A stretch of 64,000 bases of DNA from Ruminococcus flavefaciens FD-1 (GCA_000174895.1 ACOK01000109.1:1-64000), one strand, 5' to 3'; positions 26,290 through 36,585 are shown, counted from the first letter of the stretch. Made by a program: numbers and translations. Notes: generated by a model from the sequence alone, not told the origin.

Positions 26290-28005
26290 ATGACAGAAAC
26301 TGAACTTTACAGCCTCTGGTGCGAGAACGCTTCAGAAGATCCTGATCTTCAGAAGGAGCTCGCAGAGATCGAGGGGGACAATGAGGCTATATCTGATAGA
26401 TTCTACCGTAACCTGGAATTTGGTACCGGTGGTCTCAGAGGTGTTATCGGTGCAGGCACTAACCGAATGAATATCTACACCGTCAGAAGAGCTACTCAGG
26501 GCTTTGCTGACTACCTCAATCAGGAATACAAGAACCCCAGTGTTGCAATTTCCTACGACAGCCGTATAAAGAGCGACGTATTTTCAAAGGCTGCCGCTGA
26601 AGTATTAGCAGCAAACGGAATCAAGGTACATATCTACAAGGAGCTCATGCCTACTCCATGCCTTTCTTTCGCTGTACGTGCACTGAAGTGCCAGGGCGGT
26701 ATCATGGTAACTGCAAGCCATAACCCTGCCAAGTACAACGGTTACAAGGCTTACGGTGAGGATGGCTGCCAGATCACTCTCAGAGGTGCTGAGATCATCA
26801 TCGACAAGATCAATTCTCTCGATATGTTCACAGGCGTAAAGCACAGCAACTTCGATGAGGAACTGGCTAAGGGCAATATCTCATATATCGGCGACGAAGT
26901 TATCGAAGACTTCTACAAGCACGTTCTTGCTGAGGGCATCAATACCGACCTCTGCGCTTCAAGCGGTCTTAAGGTGGTATTCACTCCTCTTAACGGCACA
27001 GGCAACAAGCCCGTCCGTGAGATACTCAAGCGCCTCGGCATCACAGATGTTACTATCGTAAAGGAACAGGAGAATCCTGACGGCAACTTCACTACCTGCC
27101 CATATCCTAACCCTGAGATACGTGAAGCTCTCAAGGTTGCTCTGGATTACTGCGAAAAGGTGCAGCCTGATCTTCTCCTTGCTACAGACCCCGACTGCGA
27201 CCGTGTAGGTATCGCTGTTCCCGACGGAAAGGGCGGATTCGCTCTCTTCACAGGAAACGAAGTCGGAGCTATGCTTCTTGAATATATCTGCGACCAGAGA
27301 ACTAAGAAGGGCACTATGCCGAAAAATCCTGTTGCAGTAAAGACTATCGTTACTACAGACATCGTTAACCTCATCGGTAAGGCTTACGGCGTTGAGATCC
27401 GTGAAGTTCTCACAGGCTTCAAGTTCATCGGTGAGCAGATCGGTCTCCTCGAAGCCAAGGGCGAAGAGGATCGCTATATATTCGGCTACGAGGAAAGCTA
27501 CGGCTATCTCTCAGGCAGCTATGTACGTGACAAGGACGCTGTAAACGCTTCCATGCTCATCTGCGAAATGGCTGCATACTACCGCACACAGGGCATTTCC
27601 CTTATGCAGGCAAGAGAGAATATGTACAAGAAGTACGGTATGTTCCTCCAGACTCTCTACAGCTTCGAGTTTGAGGGTGCTCAGGGTATGAAGCGCATGG
27701 AGGAGATCATGTCCGACCTCAGGAACAACCATCCTGCTGAGATCGGCGGACTCAAGGTAGAGCGCTTCGAGGACTACAAGGCAAGCACTTCAAAGAACAT
27801 CCTCACAGGCGAGACAACTGAGCTCACACTTCCTAAGTCAAACGTTCTCGCTTTCTATCTGGAGAACGGCTGCAAGGCTATAATCCGTCCATCAGGTACT
27901 GAGCCGAAGATCAAGACATACATCACTGCAAAGGCTCCTTCCCGTGAGGAAGCTGAAGTGATCGAGCAGAAGATATACAACGACTTCACACAGAGCATGA
28001 AATAA
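26290..28005 (+). CDS. pgcA: Phosphoglucomutase/phosphomannomutase
   Basis: A 571-residue alpha-D-phosphohexomutase interconverting glucose-1-phosphate and glucose-6-phosphate (possibly mannose phosphates too). Markers are the phosphoserine loop TASHNPAKYNGYKAY, the metal loop DPDCDRVG, the sugar-binding GYEESYGY and the phosphate-binding RPSGTEPKIKTYI. The length matches the PgcA-type group. ATG 26290 follows GGGAGG; an upstream in-frame ATG at 26248 overlaps a TATAAT-like -10 box and is rejected. The enzyme would feed glycogen synthesis, in keeping with glgB in the window. A weak hairpin, AAGGCGGATATTTTATCCGCCTT, follows the stop. Confidence 0.95.
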   Translation: MTETELYSLWCENASEDPDLQKELAEIEGDNEAISDRFYRNLEFGTGGLRGVIGAGTNRMNIYTVRRATQGFADYLNQEYKNPSVAISYDSRIKSDVFSKAAAEVLAANGIKVHIYKELMPTPCLSFAVRALKCQGGIMVTASHNPAKYNGYKAYGEDGCQITLRGAEIIIDKINSLDMFTGVKHSNFDEELAKGNISYIGDEVIEDFYKHVLAEGINTDLCASSGLKVVFTPLNGTGNKPVREILKRLGITDVTIVKEQENPDGNFTTCPYPNPEIREALKVALDYCEKVQPDLLLATDPDCDRVGIAVPDGKGGFALFTGNEVGAMLLEYICDQRTKKGTMPKNPVAVKTIVTTDIVNLIGKAYGVEIREVLTGFKFIGEQIGLLEAKGEEDRYIFGYEESYGYLSGSYVRDKDAVNASMLICEMAAYYRTQGISLMQARENMYKKYGMFLQTLYSFEFEGAQGMKRMEEIMSDLRNNHPAEIGGLKVERFEDYKASTSKNILTGETTELTLPKSNVLAFYLENGCKAIIRPSGTEPKIKTYITAKAPSREEAEVIEQKIYNDFTQSMK

Positions 28006-28067
28006 TCACCAAGGCGGATATTTTATCCGCCTTTTCATTGCCACAACGAACAAAACGGAGTAAAACA

Positions 28068-29732
28068 ATGACTGAAAAGAAAACACAGCATTTCCCCGCA
28101 TTTCTCATAGGCGCCATACTTGGCGCTGTCGTATTTATCGTAATATTCGGTGCATCAATGATATCCCCCACCAACACCGACTGGATATTCGCCTACACAG
28201 GCGACGCCACACAGCACCACCTTGGATGGGTATTCTACAGGAATTCCCCGTGGACATTCCCCATCGGCCTCACTCAGGGACTTACCTGTGACGGTGCCGT
28301 ATCCTGTATGTACTCGGATTCCATCCCGCTTTTCGGAGTTATATTCAAGATACTCTCACCGATACTCCCACACAATTTCCAGTTTCTCGGTTTATGGGGA
28401 GTTATCTGCTTTGCCCTGAACGGAGGATTCGGTGCTTCACTTCTCCACAGAATAAAGCCCGATCTCATCTTCACATCGATAGGTTCGCTATTCTATGCGG
28501 CATTTCCGCCGTCCATAAACCGTATCACTCACCACAATTCCCTCGGTGCGATATGGCTTTTCATTCTCGCAATGATACTCTGCATGGACCACAAAAAGGA
28601 GTACAAGCACAAATTCACTCCGATGATACTCTGGTCCGTCAACTGTATGCTGGCGGTACTCATCCACACCTACTTCGTGCCGATGGTGTACATGGTCATG
28701 ATGGGCTACGTGATACTCACTGTTTTCAGAGACAAGAAGCTGAAAAAAGCCATCGCCGTATTCGTTTCATCTGTCGCCTCAACTCTGCTGATAATGTTCG
28801 TTATCGGCGCATTCTACGGACAGGGCGGCTACACTGACGGAGGTTTCGGCTTCTACGCTTCAAACCTCAACACATTCTTCGACAGCCGTGGACTGTCCAA
28901 GTTCCTCCTCCCACTCAACAGCTTCGACGGACAGGGCGAGGGATTCGGCTATCTGGGTCTTGGAATGCTCGTCTGTACCATTCTTGCACTCATCGTTCTT
29001 TTCAGCCTTATCGAAAAGAAGGAAGGCAGCTTCTTCAGCGCCGCTAAAGCGCTCATAAAGAAGTACAACGTTGAAATTCTTGCATTCGCAGTGGTATTCA
29101 TGGTCAGCTTCTGCTGGGCTGTCAGCAACAGGATAACCCTCAACGGCAGGCTGCTTCTGGAGATACCGCTCCCCTATCTTGTAAGAGGATGTCTCAGCAT
29201 TTTCCGTGCATCGGGACGCTTCATCTGGGTGCCCGGTGTACTTATCATTACCGCTTCTCTGGGACTTATCTCAAAGCTTAACAAAAAGACCGCCATTGCC
29301 GCTGCTGCACTGTGCTTCCTTATCCAGGGCATGGACATCCGTGACTGGTGCAGGATACTCCACAGCCAGTATGGTCAGCCCCCTGCATATGAGTACGCTC
29401 TCAAGGACGAGAAATGGGACGAACTCACAAAGGACACAAAGGAGATAATCTTCCTCCCCATGAAGGACGCTTACGGCCTGTATATGCAGATGTACTTTGA
29501 TTTTGCTCAGATGGCCGCAGAAAAGCATATGGCTCTCAGCAGTTTCTACCTTGCACGTATGGACCTCGCTTCCGTCAAGGAATACGCTGCTAACGAATAC
29601 GAGAAGCTGAAAACAGGAAAAGGCCGCAAGGACGTACTTTACGTGTTCTTCGACGAGGAAGACGCAGTAGAAGAAACCGACAGCGTAAAGGTCTACGATA
29701 TCGACGGATATAAGGTCGCTAAAGTTAAATAA
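28068..29732 (+). CDS. Polytopic membrane protein (DUF6311-like)
   Basis: A 554-residue integral membrane protein with about ten or more hydrophobic segments (first at about 10-35). It resembles the DUF6311 group and, in topology, GT-C glycosyltransferases: an early acidic loop (SPTNTDWIFAYTGDATQHHLGW) precedes a series of helices, and a soluble tail of about 130 residues closes the protein. GT-C enzymes move sugars from lipid carriers onto surface polymers, so a surface-glycan role is possible but not shown. ATG 28068 follows CGGAG. It lies between pgcA and rpmE, and co-transcription with pgcA is possible. Confidence 0.75.
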   Translation: MTEKKTQHFPAFLIGAILGAVVFIVIFGASMISPTNTDWIFAYTGDATQHHLGWVFYRNSPWTFPIGLTQGLTCDGAVSCMYSDSIPLFGVIFKILSPILPHNFQFLGLWGVICFALNGGFGASLLHRIKPDLIFTSIGSLFYAAFPPSINRITHHNSLGAIWLFILAMILCMDHKKEYKHKFTPMILWSVNCMLAVLIHTYFVPMVYMVMMGYVILTVFRDKKLKKAIAVFVSSVASTLLIMFVIGAFYGQGGYTDGGFGFYASNLNTFFDSRGLSKFLLPLNSFDGQGEGFGYLGLGMLVCTILALIVLFSLIEKKEGSFFSAAKALIKKYNVEILAFAVVFMVSFCWAVSNRITLNGRLLLEIPLPYLVRGCLSIFRASGRFIWVPGVLIITASLGLISKLNKKTAIAAAALCFLIQGMDIRDWCRILHSQYGQPPAYEYALKDEKWDELTKDTKEIIFLPMKDAYGLYMQMYFDFAQMAAEKHMALSSFYLARMDLASVKEYAANEYEKLKTGKGRKDVLYVFFDEEDAVEETDSVKVYDIDGYKVAKVK

Positions 29733-29752
29733 AAATAATATATCATCCGCTA

Positions 29753-29781
29753 TTGACAAAGTCAGATCCGTATGATATAAT
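29753..29781 (+). promoter_or_regulatory. rpmE promoter
   Basis: A perfect TTGACA (29753-29758), 17 bp, TATAAT (29776-29781), with a leader of about 80 nt before the start codon. Confidence 0.85.
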
Positions 29782-29868
29782 ATTTCTTGCAATGTATAAC
29801 TGCACTACTGTCTAAAGGAACTGATGGGCTGCACGGATACAAGAAAATCTGTGAAAGAGGTGACAATC

Positions 29869-30072
29869 GTGAAAGAGGGAATCCATCCTAACTTTGTAAA
29901 GACCACAATTACCTGCCACTGCGGTAACGTGATCGAGACTATGTCTACAAAGGAGAATATCAAGGTTGAAATCTGCTCAAAGTGCCATCCGTTCTATACC
30001 GGAAAGCAGAAGCTTGTTGATACAGGCGGACGTGTTGACAGATTCAAGAAGCGTTTCAATCTCGATAAGTAA
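29869..30072 (+). CDS. rpmE: 50S ribosomal protein L31
   Basis: A 67-residue ribosomal protein of the zinc-binding (C+) type, with ligands C16, C18, C36 and C39 (TCHCG and CSKC). The family N-terminus KEGIHPNF fixes the start at GTG 29869, supported by GAAAGAGGTG just upstream; ATG 29824 is rejected. L31 bridges the ribosomal subunits. Having the zinc form suggests that zinc-dependent replacement by a zinc-free paralogue could occur elsewhere. It has its own promoter and terminator. Confidence 0.97.
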   Translation: MKEGIHPNFVKTTITCHCGNVIETMSTKENIKVEICSKCHPFYTGKQKLVDTGGRVDRFKKRFNLDK

Positions 30073-30080
30073 TGATATCA

Positions 30081-30104
30081 GCCGCTCTCATGAGCGGCTT
30101 TTTT
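30081..30104 (+). terminator. rpmE terminator
   Basis: GCCGCTC, the loop TCAT and GAGCGGC are followed by six T, starting 9 bp after the stop codon. Confidence 0.92.
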
Positions 30105-30125
30105 CCACTTTCCTATACAAAAACT

Positions 30126-30758
30126 ATGAACTATTTCACAGTATCAGAGGCCGCTGAAGCCTCATTCATCGAAAAAAGATCCGAATTCATCGGCTATATC
30201 GCTCCCGTCAGGACCAACGACGAGGCCGTTGAATTCATAAATACTATCAAGGCAAAGCACCGCAAGGCTAAGCATAACGTCTATGCCTACATCCTCCGTC
30301 AGGACAATATTTCCCGATATTCCGACGACGGCGAGCCTCAGGGCACCGCAGGCGTCCCTGTGCTTGATGTACTGCAAAAGCGTGGACTTACCGATGTTTG
30401 CGTGGTGGTCACCCGCTACTTCGGCGGCATCCTCCTCGGCGGAGGCGGACTGGTACGTGCTTACTCCCATGCTGCCGCTCTTGCCTGCGACGCAGCACAT
30501 ACCATGAATATGTGCCTGTGTCACCGCATTTCCATATCCTCAGACTACGGTATGTACGGCAAGATATCCTACATCCTGCCGAATTTCGATACCATCACTG
30601 TCAGCTCGGATTTCGCCGACGATGTAAAGCTGGAGGTGCTGGTCCTCTCCGAAAAGCTTGATGCTCTCAGGAAAGAACTGGTGGAGATCACCAACGGCAG
30701 CGTTGAAATTGATGATAAAGGTGAACTATTTGAGGATTTTTCCTCGGTTGCAAAATAA
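30126..30758 (+). CDS. IMPACT/YigZ family protein
   Basis: A 211-residue member of the YigZ/IMPACT family (UPF0029). The core signature is strong: YSDDGEPQGTAGVPVLDVLQ, then VVVTRYFGGILLGGGGLVRAYS, and a C-terminal ferredoxin-like DUF1949 region. In eukaryotes IMPACT binds Gcn1; the bacterial role is not settled. ATG 30126 fits the family N-terminus (MNYFTVSEAAEASFIEKRSE), but no clear ribosome site precedes it and it lies only 22 bp after a strong terminator, so its expression signal is unusual. The alternative start, ATG 30072, overlaps the rpmE stop. Confidence 0.88.
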   Translation: MNYFTVSEAAEASFIEKRSEFIGYIAPVRTNDEAVEFINTIKAKHRKAKHNVYAYILRQDNISRYSDDGEPQGTAGVPVLDVLQKRGLTDVCVVVTRYFGGILLGGGGLVRAYSHAAALACDAAHTMNMCLCHRISISSDYGMYGKISYILPNFDTITVSSDFADDVKLEVLVLSEKLDALRKELVEITNGSVEIDDKGELFEDFSSVAK

Positions 30759-30823
30759 ATTAAAGGTATTTCAAGTTTTCGGGAGTATAAGTATATAAGA
30801 AGCTTTTTTCGGGAGGTATTGCC

Positions 30824-31291
30824 ATGAGAAGATTTCTGACCGCTTCAGCCTTATGTGCTGTTGCTTTTCTTTCGTCATGCGCTGACTCTCCGTCAGTTTC
30901 GGAAATTTCTGTAATCCCTGAAGCGGCTGCCGTCACGGAAACTACAGCCGTATCGGCAGTTCAGACCACTGTCTCCGCTGATATTACCGAATATACCTGC
31001 ACCGACAATGAGCTTCTCCACGATACCGTCTGGAAAACCTATACCGACCGTGGCACCTTTGATATTCCTCAGCTTACCTTTGAGGGCGGCGGCAAGGTCA
31101 GATATGAGACATCCGCTTTTACCATTGAAGGTACAGCCGCATATCCCGCAAACGACAGCACCGAAGGTGTACTGCTGTTCGGGAAATGCACCTACACATT
31201 CCAATTACAGCCCACATCACCGCAAGGGATCGCTCTTACTTTTGTAAGCGGCGATGACATACTTCCGCAGAAAAGCCTGTTCCGCAACTGA
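30824..31291 (+). CDS. Small lipoprotein of unknown function
   Basis: 155 residues with a lipoprotein signal peptide ending in the lipobox LSSC (Cys at about residue 20). A Thr/Val/Ala-rich linker follows (about 25-55), then a beta-rich domain of about 95 residues that may be lipocalin-like (WKTYTDRGTFDIPQLTFEGGGKV). I do not recognise a family. It should be anchored to the outer face of the membrane. AGGAGGT-like site before ATG 30824; the dgt gene follows 21 bp later and may be co-transcribed. Confidence 0.75.
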   Translation: MRRFLTASALCAVAFLSSCADSPSVSEISVIPEAAAVTETTAVSAVQTTVSADITEYTCTDNELLHDTVWKTYTDRGTFDIPQLTFEGGGKVRYETSAFTIEGTAAYPANDSTEGVLLFGKCTYTFQLQPTSPQGIALTFVSGDDILPQKSLFRN

Positions 31292-31312
31292 ATCCCGGAA
31301 GGAGTGATATCA

Positions 31313-32308
31313 GTGAATGTACGTGAAAAAATCGAAAGCGCTGAGAAATATATTCTCTGTGAGTACGCCTGCAAAAGCACGGATGCTGCTGCCACAAGGC
31401 GTGAGCGTGAGGACGAGCCTTGCCCTTACCGCACCGAATTCCAGCGTGACCGTGACCGCATACTCCACTGCAACTCATTCCGCAGACTGAAGCGTAAAAC
31501 TCAGGTTTTCCTCTCTCCCGTCGGCGACCACTACCGTACACGCCTTACCCATACCCTTGAAGTATCTCAGATAGCAAGGACTATGGCCAGAGGCATGGGA
31601 CTGAATGAGGACCTGACAGAGGCTATCGCTCTCGGCCATGACTTAGGGCATTCCCCTTTCGGCCATTGCGGCGAGAAGGTGCTCAATGAGATTTGTCCCC
31701 ATGGATTCAGGCACTATCTCCAGAGCGTCAGAGTCGTGGAATGTCTGGAAAAAAAGGGCAAGGGACTGAACCTCACTCATGCTGTCAGGGACGGCATAAA
31801 GTGCCATACCAATATGACTGCTGAGACAAAGGAAGGCAATATCGTCCGTCTTGCCGACACCATCGCCTACATAAACCATGATATCGAGGACTCCATCCGT
31901 GCAGGCATACTCCACGGTGACGAGCTCCCTGAGGACTGCGTGGAAGTGCTGGGCGATACCAAAACCAAAAGGATAACCAGTCTTATCGCTTCCGTTATCG
32001 GGCACGGATGCGAAAATATAGATTTTGAGCCCGATATACGCACTGCTCACGACAAACTGAGAAAATTCATGTTTGAGAGAGTCTACACCAATCCTGCCGC
32101 AAAGCAGGAGGAAGAAAAGGCGGAGCGGCTCGTCCGCAAGCTTTATGCCTACTTCATCGAGAACAGCCGTCTCCTCCCGGAGGAGTACCGTTCTATCATG
32201 GAGACTTCCGATGCCGACCGTGCCGTATGCGACTACATATCAGGCATGAGCGACAGCTACGCTGTGGACCTTTACACTGAGCTTTTCGTCCCGAAATTCT
32301 GGAAATAG
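31313..32308 (+). CDS. dgt: dNTP triphosphohydrolase (dGTPase-like)
   Basis: A 331-residue HD-domain enzyme that removes triphosphate from dNTPs and so influences nucleotide pools. Motifs are RDRILHCNSFRRLKRKTQVF at the N-terminus, RLTHTLEVSQ for the first metal His, and GHDLGHSPFGH for the HD pair. The length is close to that of the shorter Firmicute homologues. GTG 31313 follows GGAAGGAG with 8 nt spacing; GTG 31304 overlaps that site. It is the first gene of a tight dgt-dnaG-rpoD block with gaps of 11 bp, a common Firmicute order. Confidence 0.93.
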   Translation: MNVREKIESAEKYILCEYACKSTDAAATRREREDEPCPYRTEFQRDRDRILHCNSFRRLKRKTQVFLSPVGDHYRTRLTHTLEVSQIARTMARGMGLNEDLTEAIALGHDLGHSPFGHCGEKVLNEICPHGFRHYLQSVRVVECLEKKGKGLNLTHAVRDGIKCHTNMTAETKEGNIVRLADTIAYINHDIEDSIRAGILHGDELPEDCVEVLGDTKTKRITSLIASVIGHGCENIDFEPDIRTAHDKLRKFMFERVYTNPAAKQEEEKAERLVRKLYAYFIENSRLLPEEYRSIMETSDADRAVCDYISGMSDSYAVDLYTELFVPKFWK

Positions 32309-32319
32309 GAGGTAAGGCT

Positions 32320-34059
32320 ATGCCCCGAGACGATGAATTTCTCTATACTCTGAGAAATGCCAATCCAATTGAAACTGTCATGGGGTCCTATGTCAACCTT
32401 ATCCGCCGTGGACGGAATTACGTCTGTTCATGTCCGTTCCATTCGGAAAAAACACCGTCATGTACAGTTTTTACCGAGACTCAGAGCTTCTACTGCTTCG
32501 GATGCGGCGCAGGAGGAGATGTTATCACCTTCACCATGAAGATAGAGAATCTCGACTTCATGGAGGCGGTCAAGCTTCTCGCCCAGCGCTCGGGGATAGA
32601 AGTTCCCGAAAGAAATAACCGGGACAGCTCCTACGCCAAGCGCAAGACACGTATATATGAGATGAACCGCATTGCCGCAAATCTCTATTATACCAACCTT
32701 TTCAAAGGCAGCGACAAGTCGGGGCTGAAGTATTTCGCAGACCGCAAGCTGACTCCGCAGACCATCAAGAAATACGGTCTTGGCTACGCTCCCGATTCGT
32801 GGAATTTTCTCACCGACCATCTGAAGTCCAAAGGCTACACCGATGACGAGATAGCCGATGCGTGGCTGGGAGGCCAAAAAAACGGCCGCACCTTTGATAT
32901 GTTCCGAAAGCGTGTGATGTTCCCCATAGTTGATATGCGTGGAAATATCATCGGATTCGGAGGGCGTGTGCTTGACGATTCCAAGCCGAAGTACCTGAAT
33001 ACAGGCGCAACTCCCGTATTCGACAAAGGCTCCAACCTGTTCTCCATGAATTTCGCCAAGAACGCCAACACCAAGCGTCTGATCCTCTGCGAGGGCTACA
33101 TGGACGTTATCGCTGTGAATCAGGCAGGCTTCGACAATGTTGTCGCCACTCTCGGCACCGCTATAACGCCAGACCAGGCAAGGCTCATCAGCCATTATGC
33201 CGAGGAAGTCATAATCGCTTACGACAGCGACGGCGCAGGTCAGAAAGCCACTCAGAAAGCAATCAACCACTTCGCCGATGTGGGACTGCAAACCAAGATA
33301 ATCCACATGGAAGGCGCCAAAGACCCCGATGAGTACATAAAAAAATTCGGCGTGAACCGATTCCGTCTGCTCCTTGACGGCTCAGACGATGCCATCGATT
33401 TCATGCTTGACAAGTGTGAGGACGGCCTTGACCTTTCTTCGGAAATGGGGCGTGTGGAACTGCTGAAGCGTACCTCAAAGGTACTGGCAGGCATAGAATC
33501 CGCACTGGAGCGTGAGGTCTATATTTCCCGTACTTCCAAGAAGTGCGATATCCCCGTTCAGGTGCTGAAAAGCCATATCGACGATATGCTCAAAAAGAAC
33601 CGCTATTCCGCAAAAAAGAACGAATGGCGCAATATCAAGGCAAACACAAATTTCGTCAGGGACGATGTGAACCCGGAAGCGGTAAACCACCGCAAGGAAG
33701 CACGTGCCGAGGAAATGATAATATACTACCTTCTGAAACGGCCCCAGGAATGGGAGGACGTGGAAAAGGCGATACCGCCTGATTCCTTCGTCACGCCCTT
33801 CCATAAAAAAGTATATTCGGCTCTGCTGGATAAAATGAGGGACGCCGACAAATTTACCATTCTCATGCTGAACGGTGAATTTACTCAGGAGGAAATGGGA
33901 AGAATAAGCGGAATAGCCGCTAAGAACAATGACCTCCCCATCACATTCGAGGGCGTCCTCGACTGTGCGGAGGTACTGAAAAAATCAAAGCCAACACCAT
34001 CTGAGACACTCAGCGACGATGAGTTGATGAGCAAGTTCAGATCAAAAAATAAAAAATAG
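32320..34059 (+). CDS. dnaG: DNA primase
   Basis: A 579-residue replicative primase making RNA primers for the lagging strand. The N-terminal zinc finger is C38-x2-H41...C59-x2-C62. The RNA polymerase core and Toprim domain follow, with [18 protein letters not shown] as the Toprim glutamate motif and [14 protein letters not shown] as the DxD motif. The C-terminal 130 residues form the helicase-binding domain. The length is normal. AGGAGG before ATG 32320. The gene sits between dgt and rpoD, the macromolecular-synthesis order. Confidence 0.97.
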   Translation: MPRDDEFLYTLRNANPIETVMGSYVNLIRRGRNYVCSCPFHSEKTPSCTVFTETQSFYCFGCGAGGDVITFTMKIENLDFMEAVKLLAQRSGIEVPERNNRDSSYAKRKTRIYEMNRIAANLYYTNLFKGSDKSGLKYFADRKLTPQTIKKYGLGYAPDSWNFLTDHLKSKGYTDDEIADAWLGGQKNGRTFDMFRKRVMFPIVDMRGNIIGFGGRVLDDSKPKYLNTGATPVFDKGSNLFSMNFAKNANTKRLILCEGYMDVIAVNQAGFDNVVATLGTAITPDQARLISHYAEEVIIAYDSDGAGQKATQKAINHFADVGLQTKIIHMEGAKDPDEYIKKFGVNRFRLLLDGSDDAIDFMLDKCEDGLDLSSEMGRVELLKRTSKVLAGIESALEREVYISRTSKKCDIPVQVLKSHIDDMLKKNRYSAKKNEWRNIKANTNFVRDDVNPEAVNHRKEARAEEMIIYYLLKRPQEWEDVEKAIPPDSFVTPFHKKVYSALLDKMRDADKFTILMLNGEFTQEEMGRISGIAAKNNDLPITFEGVLDCAEVLKKSKPTPSETLSDDELMSKFRSKNKK

Positions 34060-34070
34060 GAGGTTTTCTT

Positions 34071-35153
34071 ATGGAAAACAAAAAGAACACCATTGAAGCT
34101 CTCATGGAACAGGGCAAAACTAACGGAAAGCTTACAACAAAAGAGATCACCGACGCACTTGAAGAGCTGGATTTTGACGTTGACCAGATCAATACCTTCT
34201 ATGATAACTGCGAAAATCTCAACATTGAGATCGTAGAGGATATGAACCTTGACGCAGACCTGAAAATCGGTCTCGACTCTGCCCTTACCGACGACCTGGA
34301 AATGGCACTTTCTACCGAGGGTATCGCTATCGATGACCCTGTAAAGATCTACCTCAAGGAGATCGGACGTGTTCCCCTTCTTACAACCGAGGAGGAGATC
34401 GAGCTTGCACAGAGAATGGCCAAAGGCGACCGCTACGCAAAGAAGCGTCTTTCAGAGGCTAACCTCCGTCTCGTTGTTTCCATTGCAAAGAAGTATGTGG
34501 GCAGAGGTATGCAGTTCCTCGACCTCATCCAGGAAGGTAACCTGGGTCTTATCAAGGCTGTTGAAAAGTTCGATTACACCAAGGGATTCAAGTTCTCCAC
34601 ATACGCTACATGGTGGATCCGTCAGGCTATCACCCGTGCTATCGCAGATCAGGCAAGAACTATCCGTATCCCTGTTCATATGGTTGAGACCATTACCAAG
34701 GTAAAGAAGGTATCCAGCCAGCTTCTCCACGAAAACGGCCACGATCCAAGCCCTGAGGAGATCGCTGACAAGCTGAATATGCCTGTGGATAAGGTTCGTG
34801 AGATCATGCGTGTGGCTCAGGACCCCGTATCCCTCGAAACTCCTATCGGTGAGGAGGAAGACAGCCACCTCGGCGACTTCATCCCTGACGATGACGCTCC
34901 TGCACCTGCTGAGGCAGCTTCACACACTCTCCTCAAGGAGCAGCTCAATGAAGTGCTTTCAACTCTTACAGACCGTGAGGCTAAGGTACTGAAGCTTCGT
35001 TTCGGCCTTGAGGACGGCAAGTCACGCACTCTCGAAGAAGTTGGACAGCGTTTCGACGTAACCCGTGAGCGTATCCGTCAGATCGAAGCAAAGGCTCTCA
35101 GAAAGCTCCGTCACCCAAGCAGAAGCAAGAAGGTCAAGGACTTCCTTGACTGA
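34071..35153 (+). CDS. rpoD: Primary RNA polymerase sigma factor
   Basis: A 360-residue vegetative sigma factor (sigma-A). Region 1.1 is short (about 1-75). Region 1.2 begins near [17 protein letters not shown]. Region 2 contains [27 protein letters not shown] and the -10-binding [15 protein letters not shown]. Region 3 follows, and region 4 has the -35-binding helix with [20 protein letters not shown]. It should read the many TTGACA/TATAAT promoters seen in this window. It starts 11 bp after dnaG with AGGAGG. Confidence 0.98.
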   Translation: MENKKNTIEALMEQGKTNGKLTTKEITDALEELDFDVDQINTFYDNCENLNIEIVEDMNLDADLKIGLDSALTDDLEMALSTEGIAIDDPVKIYLKEIGRVPLLTTEEEIELAQRMAKGDRYAKKRLSEANLRLVVSIAKKYVGRGMQFLDLIQEGNLGLIKAVEKFDYTKGFKFSTYATWWIRQAITRAIADQARTIRIPVHMVETITKVKKVSSQLLHENGHDPSPEEIADKLNMPVDKVREIMRVAQDPVSLETPIGEEEDSHLGDFIPDDDAPAPAEAASHTLLKEQLNEVLSTLTDREAKVLKLRFGLEDGKSRTLEEVGQRFDVTRERIRQIEAKALRKLRHPSRSKKVKDFLD

Positions 35154-35199
35154 TGGCCGGATATATTGTAAATATCAATAAAAAGCGGCGCAGCCGCAC

Positions 35200-35345
35200 A
35201 TTCCGGGGTCAAGGGTGACTCCCTACAGTGTAGGGAGATGTCAGCGAAGCTGACAGAGGGTACGGGCGACCGTTGGGAGATGTTATCTCCCTTGCGGAGA
35301 GGGGTACGGGGAGAGGCAGAGCCTCTCCTGAAAGGTAGTGTGACG
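35200..35345. repeat. Intergenic palindromic repeat, occupied form
   Basis: ATTCCGGGGTCAAGGG and GATGTTATCTCCCTTGC are continuous (one G between) in reverse complement at about 36150-36193. Here they are separated by about 63 bp (35215-35277) holding ACAGTGT and TGTCAGCGAAGCTGACA palindromes. That insert is close to the one at 53-116. No gene is seen between rpoD and 35468. Confidence 0.7.
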
Positions 35346-35415
35346 AGCGAAGCTATGTCACACGGCTGTTTAACAAGTACTCCCCTCGGAATCACGAAAT
35401 AGTTTTTGGCAAGTT

Positions 35416-35448
35416 ACAGCCCCTTACAAAACCATTGTAAGGGGCTGT
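35416..35448. terminator. Bidirectional terminator between rpoD and the GNAT gene
   Basis: A perfect 14-bp stem, ACAGCCCCTTACAA with TTGTAAGGGGCTGT, and a 5-nt loop. AT-rich flanks lie on both sides of the converging genes. Confidence 0.8.
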
Positions 35449-35468
35449 ATTATTTTATATGAGATACA

Positions 35469-35960
35469 TCAAATGTCAAGGAAGTACATCACCTGTGTCA
35501 CTGTTTTATGTCCGAACTTTTTCTTCATCATATCTCCGCTGGCAGTGTAGCCGTAACGCTCATAGAACCGCCTTGCAACGAGATTACGGTCAAGTGCAAA
35601 GAGGATTATCCTGCTGTATCCGAGTGCTTTCAGCTCGGCTACTGCCCTGTCCATCAGAAGCTTGCCTATGCCCTTGCCCGTGTACTGCGGAAGGACATAC
35701 AGCGAAAACACCTCACCAAGCCCCTCATACTGAGATATGCGTGAAGCCCCGAAGCTTATGGTGCCGATATATTCGTCACCGCTGACAACTACCATTGACC
35801 GTGAACCAAAACGGTTGATCCTGTCCGCCCAGTTGCCCTCGGGGATGCGTTTGAGATATCCGCTGGGAAGCATACCTTTGTACGTCTTCTTCCAGCTTTT
35901 TTCATAGATGCCGCTTATTTCTCTCAGGTCGTCTTTTTCCGTCACAAAGCGTATTTCCAT
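35469..35960 (-). CDS. GNAT-family N-acetyltransferase
   Basis: A 163-residue acetyltransferase using acetyl-CoA on an unknown amine. The GNAT fold spans nearly the full length, with the acetyl-CoA loop near PQYTGKGIGKLLMDRAV and motif B near ALDRNLVARRFYERYGYTASG. ATG 35960 follows GGTGGGAGGG; in-frame upstream codons to 36098 include another ATG but lack a site and resemble leader sequence. It is convergent with rpoD, with a shared terminator. Substrate not predictable. Confidence 0.9.
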   Translation of the reverse strand: MEIRFVTEKDDLREISGIYEKSWKKTYKGMLPSGYLKRIPEGNWADRINRFGSRSMVVVSGDEYIGTISFGASRISQYEGLGEVFSLYVLPQYTGKGIGKLLMDRAVAELKALGYSRIILFALDRNLVARRFYERYGYTASGDMMKKKFGHKTVTQVMYFLDI

Positions 35961-36117
35961 TTCCCTCCCACCTTCTCTTTTTTTCAGATTATACCACATT
36001 AATGTGGGAAAGTCAATAATTCTTAACGCTTTTTCCAGGACAACAGCATTTACTTTTTTGGGGCGATTCATAATTCTTGTAAACCATCCGTAAAGCATCG
36101 CTACTCTTGCTTTACTA

Positions 36118-36212
36118 CTTTGTCAGGGGGACGCTGTCCCCCTTCATTCACCCCCTGCAAGGGAGATAACATCCCCCTTGACCCCGGAATGCCGCCTTCG
36201 GCGGTTTTTTAT
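36118..36212. repeat. Intergenic palindromic repeat, empty form, and hairpin
   Basis: Contains TCAGGGGGACGCTGTCCCCCTTCA and, in reverse complement, the uninterrupted version of the junction that is split at 35200-35300. A hairpin, GCCGCCTTCGGCGG, plus TTTTTT ends it at 36212 and can act as a plus-strand terminator. Confidence 0.6.
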
Positions 36213-36327
36213 TATTTATTTAAAAGTAAATGCTGTTGCCGTGACGCATTTTATGTTATCTGCATATAATGTGGTGTGCGGAGAACTTCTGCACCTGTTC
36301 TCCGCAGCACAGAAAGGAGGACTCCAT

Positions 36328-36585
36328 ATGAAACTCGAACTTTTTGACGATATGGATGGGCTTATCCTGCATGAGCGTGAAAACAGCCTGTCTGTGACAG
36401 ATATGCGCAGCGGAAGACCGGAAATCCCAGAAACTTCACGGCTTCCCAAGGAAATGCCGCTTGCTATGGCTTATGTGCCCTTTCAGCAATGGGGTGATGC
36501 CCACAGCAGCGAAGACGCCCTCGAAAGCGGTACACTCTTCCCTGACCTTGTATTCCCATTCGGCAAAGGAGGCGGAAGATATTGA
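36328..36585 (+). CDS. cotJA: Spore coat protein CotJA
   Basis: An 85-residue protein with the CotJA signature AYVPFQQWGDAHSSEDALESGTLFPDLVFPF in its C-terminal half. In Bacillus it is part of the inner spore coat together with CotJB and CotJC. ATG 36328 follows AAAGGAGG with ideal spacing; earlier in-frame ATGs lie in non-coding sequence. It is the first gene of a tight cotJABC operon. The order and family are clear, while the cellular role here is uncertain if the strain does not sporulate. Confidence 0.92.
   Translation: MKLELFDDMDGLILHERENSLSVTDMRSGRPEIPETSRLPKEMPLAMAYVPFQQWGDAHSSEDALESGTLFPDLVFPFGKGGGRY

Noticed and set aside
32458..33306. 282-codon minus-strand frame inside dnaG
   Set aside because: Shadow of a well-supported primase gene.
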